From: Betaproteobacteria bacterium
GTDB taxonomy: Bacteria > Pseudomonadota > Gammaproteobacteria > Burkholderiales > SG8-41
Length of the DNA: 38,330 nucleotides
Assembly (NCBI GenBank): GCA_021732605.1
Contig: JAKFUS010000018.1
Span: 1-38,330, forward strand
Reading direction: 5' to 3'
A program made the translations under genes and the position numbers. The notes beneath the pieces are model-generated. The model was not told the DNA's origin, ran no database searches, and saw nothing but the letters and a program-made list of their open reading frames with translations. Shown piece by piece: positions 1 to 8,064 of the stretch. How positions within the stretch are numbered: the first letter of the stretch is position 1; each line of letters begins with the position of its first letter.

Positions 1-84
1 CAGCCTCACCGCCTCCAGCTTGAACGCCTTGCTGAACCGGGTGCGCTTGCGCCCAGGATTGACCTTTTCCATGACCTTGCCCAT
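1..84 (-). CDS. IS3-family transposase OrfA (N-terminal fragment, runs off window)
   Basis: The first 28 residues begin MGKVMEKVNPGRKRTRFSK and continue AFKLEAVRL, the basic start and first helix of the HTH_Tnp_1 domain of IS3-family OrfA proteins. OrfA binds the insertion sequence ends and is normally fused by a -1 frameshift to the DDE catalytic OrfB. A likely ribosome binding site (GGAGGTGTCAG) precedes the ATG at 84. The fragment is cut by the window edge, so integrity of the transposase is unknown. The assignment rests on this short N-terminus and the adjoining IS end. Confidence 0.7.
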   Translation of the reverse strand, partial: MGKVMEKVNPGRKRTRFSKAFKLEAVRL

Positions 85-144
85 CTGACACCTCCGCAGG
101 TATTGTCTACCTTCAAAAGTGTCCGCAGAACCCGGGGTATCTCA
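1..144 (-). mobile_element. End of an IS3-type insertion sequence (partial)
   Basis: Read on the minus strand, the element begins near position 144 with TGAGATACCCCGGGTTCTGC, continues through a GGACACTTTTGAAGGTAGAC-like segment, and leads into a transposase OrfA start at 84. This arrangement matches the left ends of IS3-family elements as I know them. The rest of the element, including the opposite terminal repeat, lies outside the window, so completeness and target duplication cannot be judged. The boundary at 144 is an estimate. Confidence 0.7.
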
Positions 145-195
145 GCCTGGCCCCTTTAATTCCTTGGCGGCAGGCAAAAGCCAAGACCCCATCAT

Positions 196-441
196 TCAAA
201 TGCCTTGGTCCTCCCACTGCCAGTCCACGTAGGTCCGCTCGGATGCGGCAGACAGCCCCCGCTTAGTGACGAAAAAGGAAGGCGTATCACCCGGCTTGCG
301 CTGCTTGGCGAACTCCTGAACGGATTGCCGCGCCTGCTCAACATCGACCGACGGAACGAAGACGTACTGCGGCTCCTGCGCGATTGCTGGCGACAGCAAC
401 AGAGACAGACACGCGGCAACGGCGGGGATTAACCGCCTCAT
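196..441 (-). CDS. Small exported protein of unknown function
   Basis: A predicted 81-residue protein starting MRRLIPAVAACLSLLLSPA with a clear signal peptide: two arginines, a hydrophobic core and an A-x-A-Q cleavage site near residue 21. The mature part is about 60 residues, hydrophilic, with no family I recognise. The ATG at 441 overlaps the stop of the upstream gene as ATGA, implying translational coupling, so this start is preferred over an in-frame ATG 24 bases upstream. It is probably exported to the periplasm together with the upstream product. Function unknown. Confidence 0.65.
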   Translation of the reverse strand: MRRLIPAVAACLSLLLSPAIAQEPQYVFVPSVDVEQARQSVQEFAKQRKPGDTPSFFVTKRGLSAASERTYVDWQWEDQGI

Positions 442-1727
442 TTGTTGACGTAGCTGATGCGCCACCCGAAGTATCCGGTGTTATACGACATGATGTATTC
501 ATACCGGCACGATCCCTGCGTTTCTGCTTCGGTATCAGCGTAATTGCGGCCCGCACGCTTGTCCTGCTGACCCCGTTCGTAGGCATTCTTCAGGACTTGT
601 TGCTTGATATTCTCGCCAGCCGCGTAGCCCTGCCGGTACGCGCCCTCGCAGTTATTGACGTCGCCTGGCGCCGCCTGCCTGCAAAAGTTCGCCGCGCTCT
701 GTGAAAAGCACAGGCTGCCGTCCTGGAATCCCTTGAAGAAACCGTTGACCCTGGGAGTGGTCGCACCCGTCGCCGGCCCGGCCAATGACGCCGCAACGTT
801 ACGCAACTGCTGCGCGACACCGTTAACGCTTGCCTGCCTTTGAGCCAACTGCTCCTGTGCCTTTTTCAAATCAGCCTCCGCCTGCTCCCGCACGCGTTTC
901 GCATCCTTCAGCACGGCATTCCCATGGGTTCTGATCGCGAGTGTTGCCCCCTTGCGAGCCATGAAGTTTGCCTCCTCCTCGGCATGCGCGGCCAGTTCCT
1001 TGCGGTACTCCGCGTCGAGCACCGGTCTTGCCGCAGCGGGGACCTGCGGTCGAAGTTCGAGATACTCCTTCTTGAGCGGCTCGACATCCTTGATCACCGG
1101 CCCCACCGGGACGCCCTTCACGTCAGGTGGTGGTGGGGGAAGGTTGATCTTTTCTCCGATCAGGCTCTGAAAAGCCGCATCGGCAAACATGGCTGACTCC
1201 TCCGGAGTGTTCGCCTGCGCCGCAAGCGTGGACCATGCCGCGGCACGGGTAAGCTGCGCGAACGCGGGATTCGTGCTCTGCTCGGCAGCATCTCCCAGCA
1301 TCAGTTGCAAGCCGCCCCCTGGCTGGGTACCCATCAGAGAGAGTTGCGGTCCGGGGTTGAAATCGAGCAATGACGTGCGCAGGCGCTGATAGCGTTCGTC
1401 CTCCTGGCGGGCACGCTCGGCGGCAAGCCGCTGCCTCTCCTGTTCCTCCCACTGCCGCTGCGCCGCCAGGGCCGCCTGATGTTCGGCGTTCTGCTGCGGG
1501 GTACCGAACAGCGATTCCCGGATAAGTCCGCCGAGCACACCGCCGATCTCACGGCCCATTTGCGCGCCGGTGCCGCCGTAGCTGCTCCCGCCACCACTTG
1601 AGCTCGAACCAGTGGCAACCGGATAGCAGTACTTCGTGTATACCCCGCGCGCAACCGTGCCCGGCGGACAGCTCGCGACCACGGGCATGGAGACAAGCGC
1701 CAGGCAAAGTGCGAAGCATTTCTTCAT
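438..1727 (-). CDS. Exported coiled-coil protein of unknown function
   Basis: 429 residues. It starts MKKCFALCLALVSMPVVAS, a Sec signal peptide, preceded by a good ribosome binding site (AGGGGG, six bases upstream of the ATG). A glycine/serine-rich stretch follows (about residues 40-60), then a Gln/Arg/Glu-rich helical segment (about 78-115) and a second predicted coiled coil (about 250-310). The C-terminal 100 residues contain paired cysteines and G-F-x-D-G / Q-G-Y-A-x-G repeats, which recall small periplasmic domains such as DUF2799; that comparison is only by eye. It overlaps the downstream small exported gene as ATGA, so the two are co-translated. Function unknown. Confidence 0.7.
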   Translation of the reverse strand: MKKCFALCLALVSMPVVASCPPGTVARGVYTKYCYPVATGSSSSGGGSSYGGTGAQMGREIGGVLGGLIRESLFGTPQQNAEHQAALAAQRQWEEQERQRLAAERARQEDERYQRLRTSLLDFNPGPQLSLMGTQPGGGLQLMLGDAAEQSTNPAFAQLTRAAAWSTLAAQANTPEESAMFADAAFQSLIGEKINLPPPPPDVKGVPVGPVIKDVEPLKKEYLELRPQVPAAARPVLDAEYRKELAAHAEEEANFMARKGATLAIRTHGNAVLKDAKRVREQAEADLKKAQEQLAQRQASVNGVAQQLRNVAASLAGPATGATTPRVNGFFKGFQDGSLCFSQSAANFCRQAAPGDVNNCEGAYRQGYAAGENIKQQVLKNAYERGQQDKRAGRNYADTEAETQGSCRYEYIMSYNTGYFGWRISYVNK

Positions 1728-1854
1728 CGCATCCCCCTATTGCAGTGGATCGAACGATATCACCGCCGCACTTCCTGCAGTGCGCAACCAAAAAGCGTGC
1801 GGTATGGCTCGGCCCCCTTTCTCGCTGCGTCTGCCGCCGGAACAGTAGACGGAC

Positions 1855-2676
1855 CTACTTGGCCAGGGCCTCCCACTCATAAATCTTGTCCTGCGCGGCG
1901 CGCGAGTTGGCCGCGTCTGGAACAAGCTGCAGGTACCGTCTCATCTCACGGACAGCATCACCGAAATCCCTGAGTTCCCCAAGAACCAAAGCCCGGTTAA
2001 AACGCCCCTCCGGCCACCAAGGCACCGCGAGCAGTGCTTCGCCATAATAATCCGCAGCATCCACGAACCGCTTCTCGCGCAACATCGCCCCTGCCTGGAC
2101 CCTCAAACGGCGTGCTTCTTCCGGAAAATCGGGTTTTGGGTTCGCGGCCCGGTACCGGCTGGCGACATCCGAGAACGCCGCCTCGGCCGCAGGATCTGAG
2201 GCTTTCGCGCTCTCCATCTTCAAGCGACGAAGAACGGTCACGAGTTGCTCCGCCTGGGTGTGATAGGACCCTCCGGTATGCAGGAGGCGGGGACGGCCGT
2301 CAATCGCCACCCAATATACATTCACAAAAGACCCCGTGATTTCGAGCGTCATGTCTTTGAACGGGAAAACTTGGGTACCTCGTTCGGTCTGAAGCTCCAT
2401 GCTCCCCATCGTGAACACGACGGCGCGAACCGGTCGGTGTTCAAGCCAGAAATGCTGTCGAAGCAGCTCAGCCGCCTGACGTCGCATTTCCGCAGGTCGA
2501 AAATTTTCGGTCTTCGACTCGGCGGCGAGCACGATGAAAACGATTGCAAAGAGCAGCGAGATACGTACGAAACGGGCCTTCGTACCCTTGGCTTTGCCAC
2601 AAAAAGTGGCTGGGTGCGCGACGCGAGCGTTGGATGCATCAGCACAGTGAATAAAATCCCCTCCAATCTTACTCAT
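1855..2676 (-). CDS. TPR-like repeat protein, fourth member of a tandem paralog array
   Basis: 273 residues from the ATG at 2676, which overlaps the upstream paralog's stop (ATGA). The N-terminus lacks a classical signal peptide but has one hydrophobic segment (about residues 42-57, ISLLFAIVFIVLAAES), suggesting membrane anchoring. The middle region is beta-rich. The last 90 residues, from FPEEARRLRVQ to the end, form the TPR-like module shared by the array, with the invariant core PWWPEGRFNRALVLGEL and the ending AAQDKIYEWE. TPR folds mediate protein-protein contacts; the partner is unknown. Of the four copies, this one has the most divergent N-terminus. It is the last gene of the minus-strand cluster. 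Confidence 0.8.
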   Translation of the reverse strand: MSKIGGDFIHCADASNARVAHPATFCGKAKGTKARFVRISLLFAIVFIVLAAESKTENFRPAEMRRQAAELLRQHFWLEHRPVRAVVFTMGSMELQTERGTQVFPFKDMTLEITGSFVNVYWVAIDGRPRLLHTGGSYHTQAEQLVTVLRRLKMESAKASDPAAEAAFSDVASRYRAANPKPDFPEEARRLRVQAGAMLREKRFVDAADYYGEALLAVPWWPEGRFNRALVLGELRDFGDAVREMRRYLQLVPDAANSRAAQDKIYEWEALAK

Positions 2677-3446
2677 CGCCCCGCCCTTCCTTCCCACTCG
2701 TAGATCCTGTCCTGAGCCGCGCGCGCATTGGGTGCGTCAGGCATGAGCACCAAGTACCTCTTCATCTCCCTTACCGCCTCGGTATACCACCCCAGTTCGC
2801 CGAGCACGAGCGCGCGGTTAAAGCGGCCTTCCGGCCACCAGGGAGCAATCTTCAGTGCTTCTTCGTAGTGGTCAATCGCATCATCCAATCGCTTATCACG
2901 CAGCGCAGATTCGGCTTGCACTCGTTCACGTCGGGCTTTCTCCGGAAACTCCAGTTTGGGCCTAGCAACCAGATATTGGTCCGCGATCACCTTGAAAGCC
3001 TCAGCCTCTTCGACCGTATCCGCAGGAACACCCGAAGCGTGCACCTTGAAAGCTGCAACGAATCGTTCTACTACCAGCTTCTTCTCCGCTGCCCAATAGC
3101 AGCAGGATTTTTGTTCCTCACTGCTTTTCCCAACCAGATCCTTTCCCACGATAATGACTCTGAATCCCCTCCAGGTGGAAAACAATGGGCTGCCGCTTGT
3201 TTCTATCTTTGGATCTGGAGTGTCACGGAACGGAAACTGAACCACAGTCGCTCCAAAACTAATCTCAATTCCACTTTCGGTGATTTTGATGCCAGAATGT
3301 TTGGAATATTGTTGCTGCAGCATCGCCTCTCTCAGCGCCCGGCGTGCATCGCTGATCGACATGGTACCGACCGCAGCAGATTGTGCGTGAGCCTGCGAAG
3401 ACATGATCGCGCCACATAGCATGACAACCATTAAAGCGATGCGCAT
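2673..3446 (-). CDS. Exported TPR-like repeat protein, third member of a tandem paralog array
   Basis: 257 residues with a clean signal peptide (MRIALMVVMLCGAIMSSQAHA, then Q) and a ribosome binding site AGGGGA shortly before the ATG. The middle (about 40-140) is beta-rich, with an F-P-F-R-D element and a following helix (VVERFVAAFKVHA). That is reminiscent of a small PH-like fold, although this is only inference. The C-terminal 90 residues carry the shared module, including ALKIAPWWPEGRFNRALVLG and AAQDRIYEWE. Its stop overlaps the start of the next paralog. The protein is probably periplasmic; role unknown. Confidence 0.82.
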   Translation of the reverse strand: MRIALMVVMLCGAIMSSQAHAQSAAVGTMSISDARRALREAMLQQQYSKHSGIKITESGIEISFGATVVQFPFRDTPDPKIETSGSPLFSTWRGFRVIIVGKDLVGKSSEEQKSCCYWAAEKKLVVERFVAAFKVHASGVPADTVEEAEAFKVIADQYLVARPKLEFPEKARRERVQAESALRDKRLDDAIDHYEEALKIAPWWPEGRFNRALVLGELGWYTEAVREMKRYLVLMPDAPNARAAQDRIYEWEGRAGR

Positions 3447-3462
3447 GTTTCATCCCCTAGCA

Positions 3463-4302
3463 TTACCGGCGAATTTTTCCTTCCCACTCATAGATCTTGT
3501 CCTGCGCCGCACGGGCCTGCGCGTGGGTCGGCTCAAGTGCAAGGAAACGCTTCATTTCGGCCATCGCCTCCGCATATCCCTTCAGCTCGCCGAGTATCAG
3601 CGCCCGGTTGAAGCGGCCTTCCGGCCACCACGGAGCAATCTTCAAGGCCTCCGCGTAAAAATCCGCCGCATCGTCATATTCCTTTGCCTGAACGGCCGCT
3701 TCAGCTTGCACTCTGAATCTCCGGGCGGCTTCAGGGAATTCGGGCTTAGCGCCAGCCTCACGGTACTTGGCCACCATGGCTTCAAACTCGCGATCATCCA
3801 CTCCCGCAACGCCCGGCACATGCCTTTGTGAAAGCACAAAAAGAGCATCCGCGAACGCTCGTGCGTCGCGCGCGCCATTGAAGAAGCTGATGGTCAGTCG
3901 GGGAAGCACGACTTCGTCGTGGCGCGAGCGTGTCTTGGGGCGAACCGTCAAGTCCCCGATGTCCCGCCAGGTAACACTGTACTTATGGTGCGTGCCGGCA
4001 CGGCTGCCCCAACTTCTTCCGCGCCCCAGGTCAAGCTCCATCCCTTCCGGGGTAAGCGCCGAGCGCGTAATGTCGAAAGCATTGTTTTCGTAGCCAACAC
4101 GGACGAATCGAGATGCGCCGGAATCGCCTTCTTCCTGCATGCTGCGCAAGGTGGCTCGTGCCTGCTTGCGGGCTACCGACACATTGATTCCCGCCGTGGA
4201 CTCGACCGACGGCTTGTAGTCCTGCCCGCTCGCCGGCTGAGGCCCGAGAACGATGCTCACGGCAAATGCCAAGGGATAAACGAATGAGCCAAATCGGCGC
4301 AT
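3463..4302 (-). CDS. Exported TPR-like repeat protein, second member of a tandem paralog array
   Basis: 279 residues, starting at the ATG at 4302 that shares one base with the upstream stop codon (TAATG), favoured over an ATG 24 bases earlier. The signal peptide is MRRFGSFVYPLAFAVSIVLG, with cleavage near PASGQ. The central beta-rich domain (about 40-150) contains the W-R-D-I-G-D and ISFFNGARDARAFADAL elements. The latter, a strand followed by a helix, again suggests a PH-like domain used as a sensor or scaffold (inference). The C-terminal module contains ALKIAPWWPEGRFNRALILG and YEWEGK. The linker between domains is poorly conserved among the four copies. Confidence 0.82.
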   Translation of the reverse strand: MRRFGSFVYPLAFAVSIVLGPQPASGQDYKPSVESTAGINVSVARKQARATLRSMQEEGDSGASRFVRVGYENNAFDITRSALTPEGMELDLGRGRSWGSRAGTHHKYSVTWRDIGDLTVRPKTRSRHDEVVLPRLTISFFNGARDARAFADALFVLSQRHVPGVAGVDDREFEAMVAKYREAGAKPEFPEAARRFRVQAEAAVQAKEYDDAADFYAEALKIAPWWPEGRFNRALILGELKGYAEAMAEMKRFLALEPTHAQARAAQDKIYEWEGKIRR

Positions 4303-5114
4303 TAACGTTTTACCTTGTCTTCCCACTCATAGATCTTGTCCTGCGCCGCACGTGCGTTAAGCGCTTCGGGAACGAGGGCCAGATATCGTTTCATTTCGCG
4401 CATCGCTTCGGCATAACGCTCAAGATCGCCCAGAATCAGCGCACGGTTGAACCGGCCCTCCGGCCACCAAGCGGCGATTTTAAGCGCTTCTTCATAACGG
4501 TCACTCGCATCGTCCAATCGCTTGTCGCGTAACGCGGATTCAGCCTGCACCCTCAGCCGTCGGGCATCTTCTGGAAACTCGGGCGGTGCGGCGTTACCTC
4601 GAAATTTGTCGACAATATCCTTGAAGGCATTCGTTTCCTCGACGGGTTCCGGGGGCAAGCCTCGCCGGAGCACATACAGAGCGTCGGCGCAACGGCGTGC
4701 GAACTCCAGTTGATCCGCTCTGTAGCTTAGAGTTATGCCACCAGGTCCAGGATTGCCGACTGCCATCATGTAATAACGTATGTCGGAATTGAGATTACGC
4801 ACCCAGATCGAATCCTCCCAAACGTAAGGATCGGTCATGTTGCGATGAAAAAAGCGGTTCTTGGTGCCGTCTTGCCGGATCCACTCGAAACCGTCATCGA
4901 GTATCCTGGTACTGGTGATCGTGCTCCGGGGCACCTTGGCGAAGCAAGCCGCTAACAACGATTTCGCTTCCCTATATTCCAGCTTCGGAGGATTGTCGTC
5001 TGGTTTATACAACACGTCGCCTCGGCTCAACTGCGCGCACGCAATGGCCGGTGCCATGAACAAGACGATACCGATGGGCCGGCACCATGCAATTAAACGC
5101 TCAAGGAAGTTCAC
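4302..5114 (-). CDS. Exported TPR-like repeat protein, first member of a tandem paralog array
   Basis: 270 residues. Translation begins at a GTG (5114) right after a G-rich ribosome binding site (GGGGGGCGAA). An N-terminal hydrophobic segment (about residues 13-27) ends in ACAQ, a plausible signal peptidase site. The domain order is as in the other three copies: variable N-terminal beta-rich domain, a short helix rich in Arg/Ala (ARRCADALYVLRRG), then the conserved C-terminal TPR-like module with AAWWPEGRFNRALILGDL and YEWEDK. It is the promoter-proximal gene of the array. The perfect hairpin near 5213-5244 separates it from aroC. Confidence 0.82.
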   Translation of the reverse strand: MNFLERLIAWCRPIGIVLFMAPAIACAQLSRGDVLYKPDDNPPKLEYREAKSLLAACFAKVPRSTITSTRILDDGFEWIRQDGTKNRFFHRNMTDPYVWEDSIWVRNLNSDIRYYMMAVGNPGPGGITLSYRADQLEFARRCADALYVLRRGLPPEPVEETNAFKDIVDKFRGNAAPPEFPEDARRLRVQAESALRDKRLDDASDRYEEALKIAAWWPEGRFNRALILGDLERYAEAMREMKRYLALVPEALNARAAQDKIYEWEDKVKR

Positions 5115-5212
5115 TTCGCCCCCCGCGCTTGGACTTCAGGCTCTGGATCGATGTCATCGTCATGGTAAGCCCAGTCCGCGAGTCGCATCAAGACAGACTG
5201 GCGGCCCGAATG

Positions 5213-5244
5213 AAAACGGCCGGCTGTCCCCAGCCGGCCGTTTT
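5213..5244. terminator. Bidirectional rho-independent terminator downstream of aroC
   Basis: A perfect 14-bp stem, AAAACGGCCGGCTG / CAGCCGGCCGTTTT, with a TCCC loop. A-rich and T-rich flanks on the two sides would give a U-tract in either direction. It lies between the 3' end of aroC (5278) and the start of the TPR array (5114), both on the minus strand. Its most likely use is to end aroC transcription and insulate the array. Confidence 0.85.
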
Positions 5245-5277
5245 TAAGTATTTGTTTTTAAAAAAATACTTAATTAC

Positions 5278-6441
5278 TCAGGCTTCATCGGGATCAGGAT
5301 TTTCCGCAGCAGCGGCAGCACGCAGTTTCTCGATCACCGACTTCGGCGCCTGCGCGGCAATCACCGGCGTGCCGGTATTCACATCCGCATTCTGCGCACG
5401 ATGACGCAAGGCGTGATCCATCAGCGTCAACGCCAGCATCGCTTCACAAATTGGCGTCGCGCGAATGCCGACGCAGGGGTCGTGGCGGCCATGGGTCTCG
5501 ATCATCGCCGCCTTGCCGGCAGTGTCGATGGTGTGGCGCGCGAGACGGATGCTCGAGGTCGGCTTCACCGCAATGTTGACGATGATGTCCTGTCCGGTCG
5601 ATATGCCGCCGAGCACGCCGCCCGAGTTGTTGGATACAAAACCCTGGGGCGTCATTTCGTCGGAGTGTTCGGTGCCTTTTTGCGCAACCGCGGCAAAACC
5701 GGCGCCGATCTCGACACCCTTCACTGCGTTGATGCTCATCATGTTGTAGGCAATGTCGGCGTCGAGTTTGTCGTACACCGGCTCACCCAGCCCCACCGGC
5801 ACGCTGGTCGCGACCGTGGTGATTTTTGCGCCGACGGAATCCCCGGACTTGCGCAGCTTGTCCATGAAGGTCTCGAGTTCAGCAACGATCTCCGCATTGG
5901 GCGCGAAAAACGGATTCTCCCGGACCGCATCCCAGGTCTTGAACGGAATTTCCACCGGACCCAGTTGCGACATGTAGCCACGGATCAGCGTGCCGTATTT
6001 TTCGTGCAGCCATTTTTTTGCAATCGCACCCGCAGCTACGCGCACCGCGGTTTCGCGCGCCGACTGGCGGCCGCCGCCACGATAATCGCGGATGCCGTAT
6101 TTCTGCCAGTAGGTGTAATCGGCGTGCCCCGGACGGAACAGGTCCTTGATCTTGCCGTAGTCCTTGCTTTTCGCATCGGTGTTGCGGATCAGCAGAGCGA
6201 TGGGAGTGCCGGTGGTTTTACCTTCGAACACACCGGAAAGAATTTCAACTTTGTCTTCTTCGCGCCGCTGCGTGACATGACGCGAGGTGCCGGGTTTACG
6301 GCGGTCGAGCTCGAGTTGGATATCCGCTTCGCTCAGCGCCAATCCCGGCGGGCAGCCGTCCACCACGCAGCCGATCGCCGGTCCGTGCGATTCGCCGAAA
6401 GAAGTAACGCAGAACAAGGTACCAAGCGTGCTGCCCGACAT
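5278..6441 (-). CDS. aroC: Chorismate synthase
   Basis: 387 residues, close to the usual bacterial length of about 350-390. The enzyme converts 5-enolpyruvylshikimate-3-phosphate to chorismate in the cytoplasm, using reduced FMN; this is the last common step of aromatic biosynthesis. Family signatures are plain: the N-terminal GESHGPAIG (about 16-24), the [17 protein letters not shown] segment (about 48-64), [15 protein letters not shown] followed by [13 protein letters not shown] (about 102-132), and the C-terminal [17 protein letters not shown]. The start has GGAG about ten bases upstream. The C-terminal tail ([14 protein letters not shown]) is Ala/Glu-rich and probably disordered. It seems monocistronic, with a strong hairpin after it. 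Confidence 0.97.
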   Translation of the reverse strand: MSGSTLGTLFCVTSFGESHGPAIGCVVDGCPPGLALSEADIQLELDRRKPGTSRHVTQRREEDKVEILSGVFEGKTTGTPIALLIRNTDAKSKDYGKIKDLFRPGHADYTYWQKYGIRDYRGGGRQSARETAVRVAAGAIAKKWLHEKYGTLIRGYMSQLGPVEIPFKTWDAVRENPFFAPNAEIVAELETFMDKLRKSGDSVGAKITTVATSVPVGLGEPVYDKLDADIAYNMMSINAVKGVEIGAGFAAVAQKGTEHSDEMTPQGFVSNNSGGVLGGISTGQDIIVNIAVKPTSSIRLARHTIDTAGKAAMIETHGRHDPCVGIRATPICEAMLALTLMDHALRHRAQNADVNTGTPVIAAQAPKSVIEKLRAAAAAENPDPDEA

Positions 6442-6508
6442 GGCTGAAAAACTCCATTAAAATCAAGCACGAAGTTTAACATAGCCGTTACGACCATCGA
6501 GGCGCGGT

Positions 6509-6694
6509 ATGAGCGAAAAACCGGATCCAGAGAAAATCAAAGGTCCAGGCGGGCTGAACATGCGCGAACTGCATGAACTGGTGAAACAAAGCCACGCTCG
6601 TGATCAGGCAGGTCGCGCACCCAACGCGCTCAAACAGCCGCAAAGCCGCTGGCAGCGGCTGGCGCGGTATGTCTGGGACAAAAAACGCGGTTGA
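6509..6694 (+). CDS. Small conserved-looking hypothetical protein
   Basis: 61 residues, starting MSEKPDPEKIKGPGGLNMRE, with GAGG six bases before the ATG at 6509. The product is highly charged, helical in the middle (NMRELHELVKQSHARDQ) and basic at the end (RWQRLARYVWDKKRG), with no membrane segment or signal. Third-position GC is high, as in the neighbours. It diverges from aroC across 67 bp. I do not recognise the family. The Shine-Dalgarno site and codon use favour a real gene over chance. Confidence 0.55.
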   Translation: MSEKPDPEKIKGPGGLNMRELHELVKQSHARDQAGRAPNALKQPQSRWQRLARYVWDKKRG

Positions 6695-6734
6695 CGGGTT
6701 GTCAAAAACGCTGCCTTTCATGTGCTCGCCCCCG

Positions 6735-6768
6735 GTCATTGATTTTCCAATGCAAGAAAATCAATGAC
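6735..6768. other. Perfect 13-bp inverted repeat (hairpin)
   Basis: GTCATTGATTTTC and GAAAATCAATGAC pair perfectly around an eight-base loop. The element lies between the small ORF ending at 6694 and the hydrolase ending at 6888, which converge. No proper T-run follows on either strand, so it is not a textbook terminator. It may be a bidirectional stop of transcription or a protein site. Confidence 0.5.
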
Positions 6769-6887
6769 TTTGAGCGTGCGCAATCACTCGCTGCATGCCC
6801 CGAACAAGAGGTCCGCTTTCGATCCGTTTCCGGCATTCTAGTCGGAGGCGAAAGACACGTCCGAAAGCGGTCTTTCAATGTCGATGT

Positions 6888-7898
6888 TCAGCGGATAGCT
6901 GACTGCACCTCCGTTTGTGACGGCAAATTGCGTGCAAGAAAACGCCGGATTTCATCGGCAATTTCGTGAACGTGGGTTTCCAACGCAAAATGACCGGCGT
7001 CATAGAAATGCACTTCCGCGCCAGGGATGTCGCGCTTGAACGCTTCGGCGCCCGGGGGTATGAAAAGCGGATCGTTCTTGCCCCATACCGCGAGTAGCGG
7101 CGGCTGCTGTTTGCGGAAATACTCCTGGAACTTCGGATACAGTTTGACGTTGCTGGCGTAGTCGAGGAAGAGGTCGAGCTGGATTTCTTCATTGCCAGGA
7201 CGCGCTAGAAATGCCGAGTCCAGCAGGTAGGCCTCCGGTGCGACGCGTGTCGCGTCCGGCGCACCATTCAAATACTGGTACGACTTGATTGCTTCCGGCT
7301 TGAGAAAATCCTTTAACGGAGCGCGGTTAGCCGCGATGGGCTCCTTCCAGTATTTCTGAATCGGATTCCAGTCCGCGCCCAAACCTTCTTCATAAGCATT
7401 GCCATTCTGCGAAATAATCGCGGTAATACGCTCCGGATGCGCCAACGCAAGACGGAGCCCCACTGGCGCGCCGTAATCGAACACCTGGATTGCATAGCGT
7501 TTCAAACCGACCACCTGCGTAAAGTTGTCGATAGTCCTGGCGAGATTTTCGAATGTGTACTGATACTGCGCGCGATCCGGCGCGTCGGAAAGACCGAAAC
7601 CGGGCAGATCAGGAGCAACAACGTGGTAGCGGTCGGCCAGCAGCGGGATGAGTTCCCGGTACATGTGTGACGACGTCGGAAAGCCGTGCAACAGTAAGAT
7701 CGCTGGCATAGCCGGATCACCTGCCTCGCGGTAGAAAATCCTGTGACCATCAACATCAACGTAGCGATAGTTGACGACGATCGCTCGTGATGACGCGACC
7801 ATTTGTTTTCCGGCGGGCGTGACACTGGCGGAACTGGCAAAAGCGGGCGTGACGGACAGGGCGATTAGGGCGCCGGCTGCAAAACGTAAAATGGACAT
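6888..7898 (-). CDS. Exported alpha/beta hydrolase, epoxide hydrolase / haloalkane dehalogenase-like
   Basis: 336 residues from the ATG at 7898, which has AGGAG eight bases upstream; an in-frame GTG three codons earlier sits inside that site and is less likely. The signal peptide is MSILRFAAGALIALSVTPAFA. The alpha/beta fold shows an oxyanion-hole HGFP (about 71-74) and a nucleophile elbow VFDYGAP with Asp141 rather than Ser. A late acid lies in WGKNDP and the catalytic His in AGHFALE. An Asp nucleophile points to C-O or C-halogen bond hydrolysis through an ester intermediate, as in epoxide hydrolases and haloalkane dehalogenases; the substrate is not predictable. Export to the periplasm is unusual for this subfamily. 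It diverges from a CGNR regulator across a region with two matched dyads. Confidence 0.85.
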   Translation of the reverse strand: MSILRFAAGALIALSVTPAFASSASVTPAGKQMVASSRAIVVNYRYVDVDGHRIFYREAGDPAMPAILLLHGFPTSSHMYRELIPLLADRYHVVAPDLPGFGLSDAPDRAQYQYTFENLARTIDNFTQVVGLKRYAIQVFDYGAPVGLRLALAHPERITAIISQNGNAYEEGLGADWNPIQKYWKEPIAANRAPLKDFLKPEAIKSYQYLNGAPDATRVAPEAYLLDSAFLARPGNEEIQLDLFLDYASNVKLYPKFQEYFRKQQPPLLAVWGKNDPLFIPPGAEAFKRDIPGAEVHFYDAGHFALETHVHEIADEIRRFLARNLPSQTEVQSAIR

Positions 7899-7950
7899 CT
7901 CAGTCACTCCTATTAGGTTTAGTGAAATAGTCAGCGAAAACGTAAAAAAT

Positions 7951-7981
7951 GTAACCTTTAATAAATATATATACAGGTTAC
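7951..7981. promoter_or_regulatory. Dyad element A (GTAACCT-N17-AGGTTAC)
   Basis: GTAACCT (7951-7957) and AGGTTAC (7975-7981) form perfect inverted arms separated by 17 bases; extended to ATGTAACCT / AGGTTACAT the arms are nine bases. A second copy with the same spacing lies 54 bases downstream. It lies in the AT-rich divergent region between the exported hydrolase and the CGNR regulator. A likely operator, but the binding protein is unknown. Confidence 0.65.
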
Positions 7982-8004
7982 ATAGGTCATGATACCTAGC
8001 ATAT

Positions 8005-8035
8005 GTAACTTGTCAATAAGTATTTTACAGGTTAC
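8005..8035. promoter_or_regulatory. Dyad element B (GTAACTT-N17-AGGTTAC)
   Basis: Second copy of the dyad, with one changed base in the left arm and the same 17-base spacer, offset exactly 54 bases from copy A (about five helical turns). Its right arm directly abuts a TATAAT box at 8036-8041, so a bound protein would cover the promoter of the CGNR gene. Cooperative binding or looping between A and B is an inference from the spacing. Confidence 0.65.
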
Positions 8036-8041
8036 TATAAT
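8010..8041 (+). promoter_or_regulatory. Likely sigma-70 promoter of the CGNR regulator gene
   Basis: A TTGTCA -35 (8010-8015) and a consensus TATAAT -10 (8036-8041) are separated by 20 bases, longer than the optimal 17. A long spacer occupied by dyad arms is typical of promoters that need an activator to twist DNA. Transcription would begin near 8048, giving a very short leader before the ATG at 8065. Confidence 0.45.
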
Positions 8042-8064
8042 ATCCGGATTATTTGCCCAACCCC

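Noticed and set aside
163-185. CTTGGC / GCCAAG hairpin after the first exported gene as terminator
   Set aside because: Only six base pairs and no T-run on the relevant strand.
5401-6447. Long open frame (348 codons) opposite aroC
   Set aside because: Antisense shadow of a complete, well-conserved gene; Arg/His-rich product without recognisable domains.
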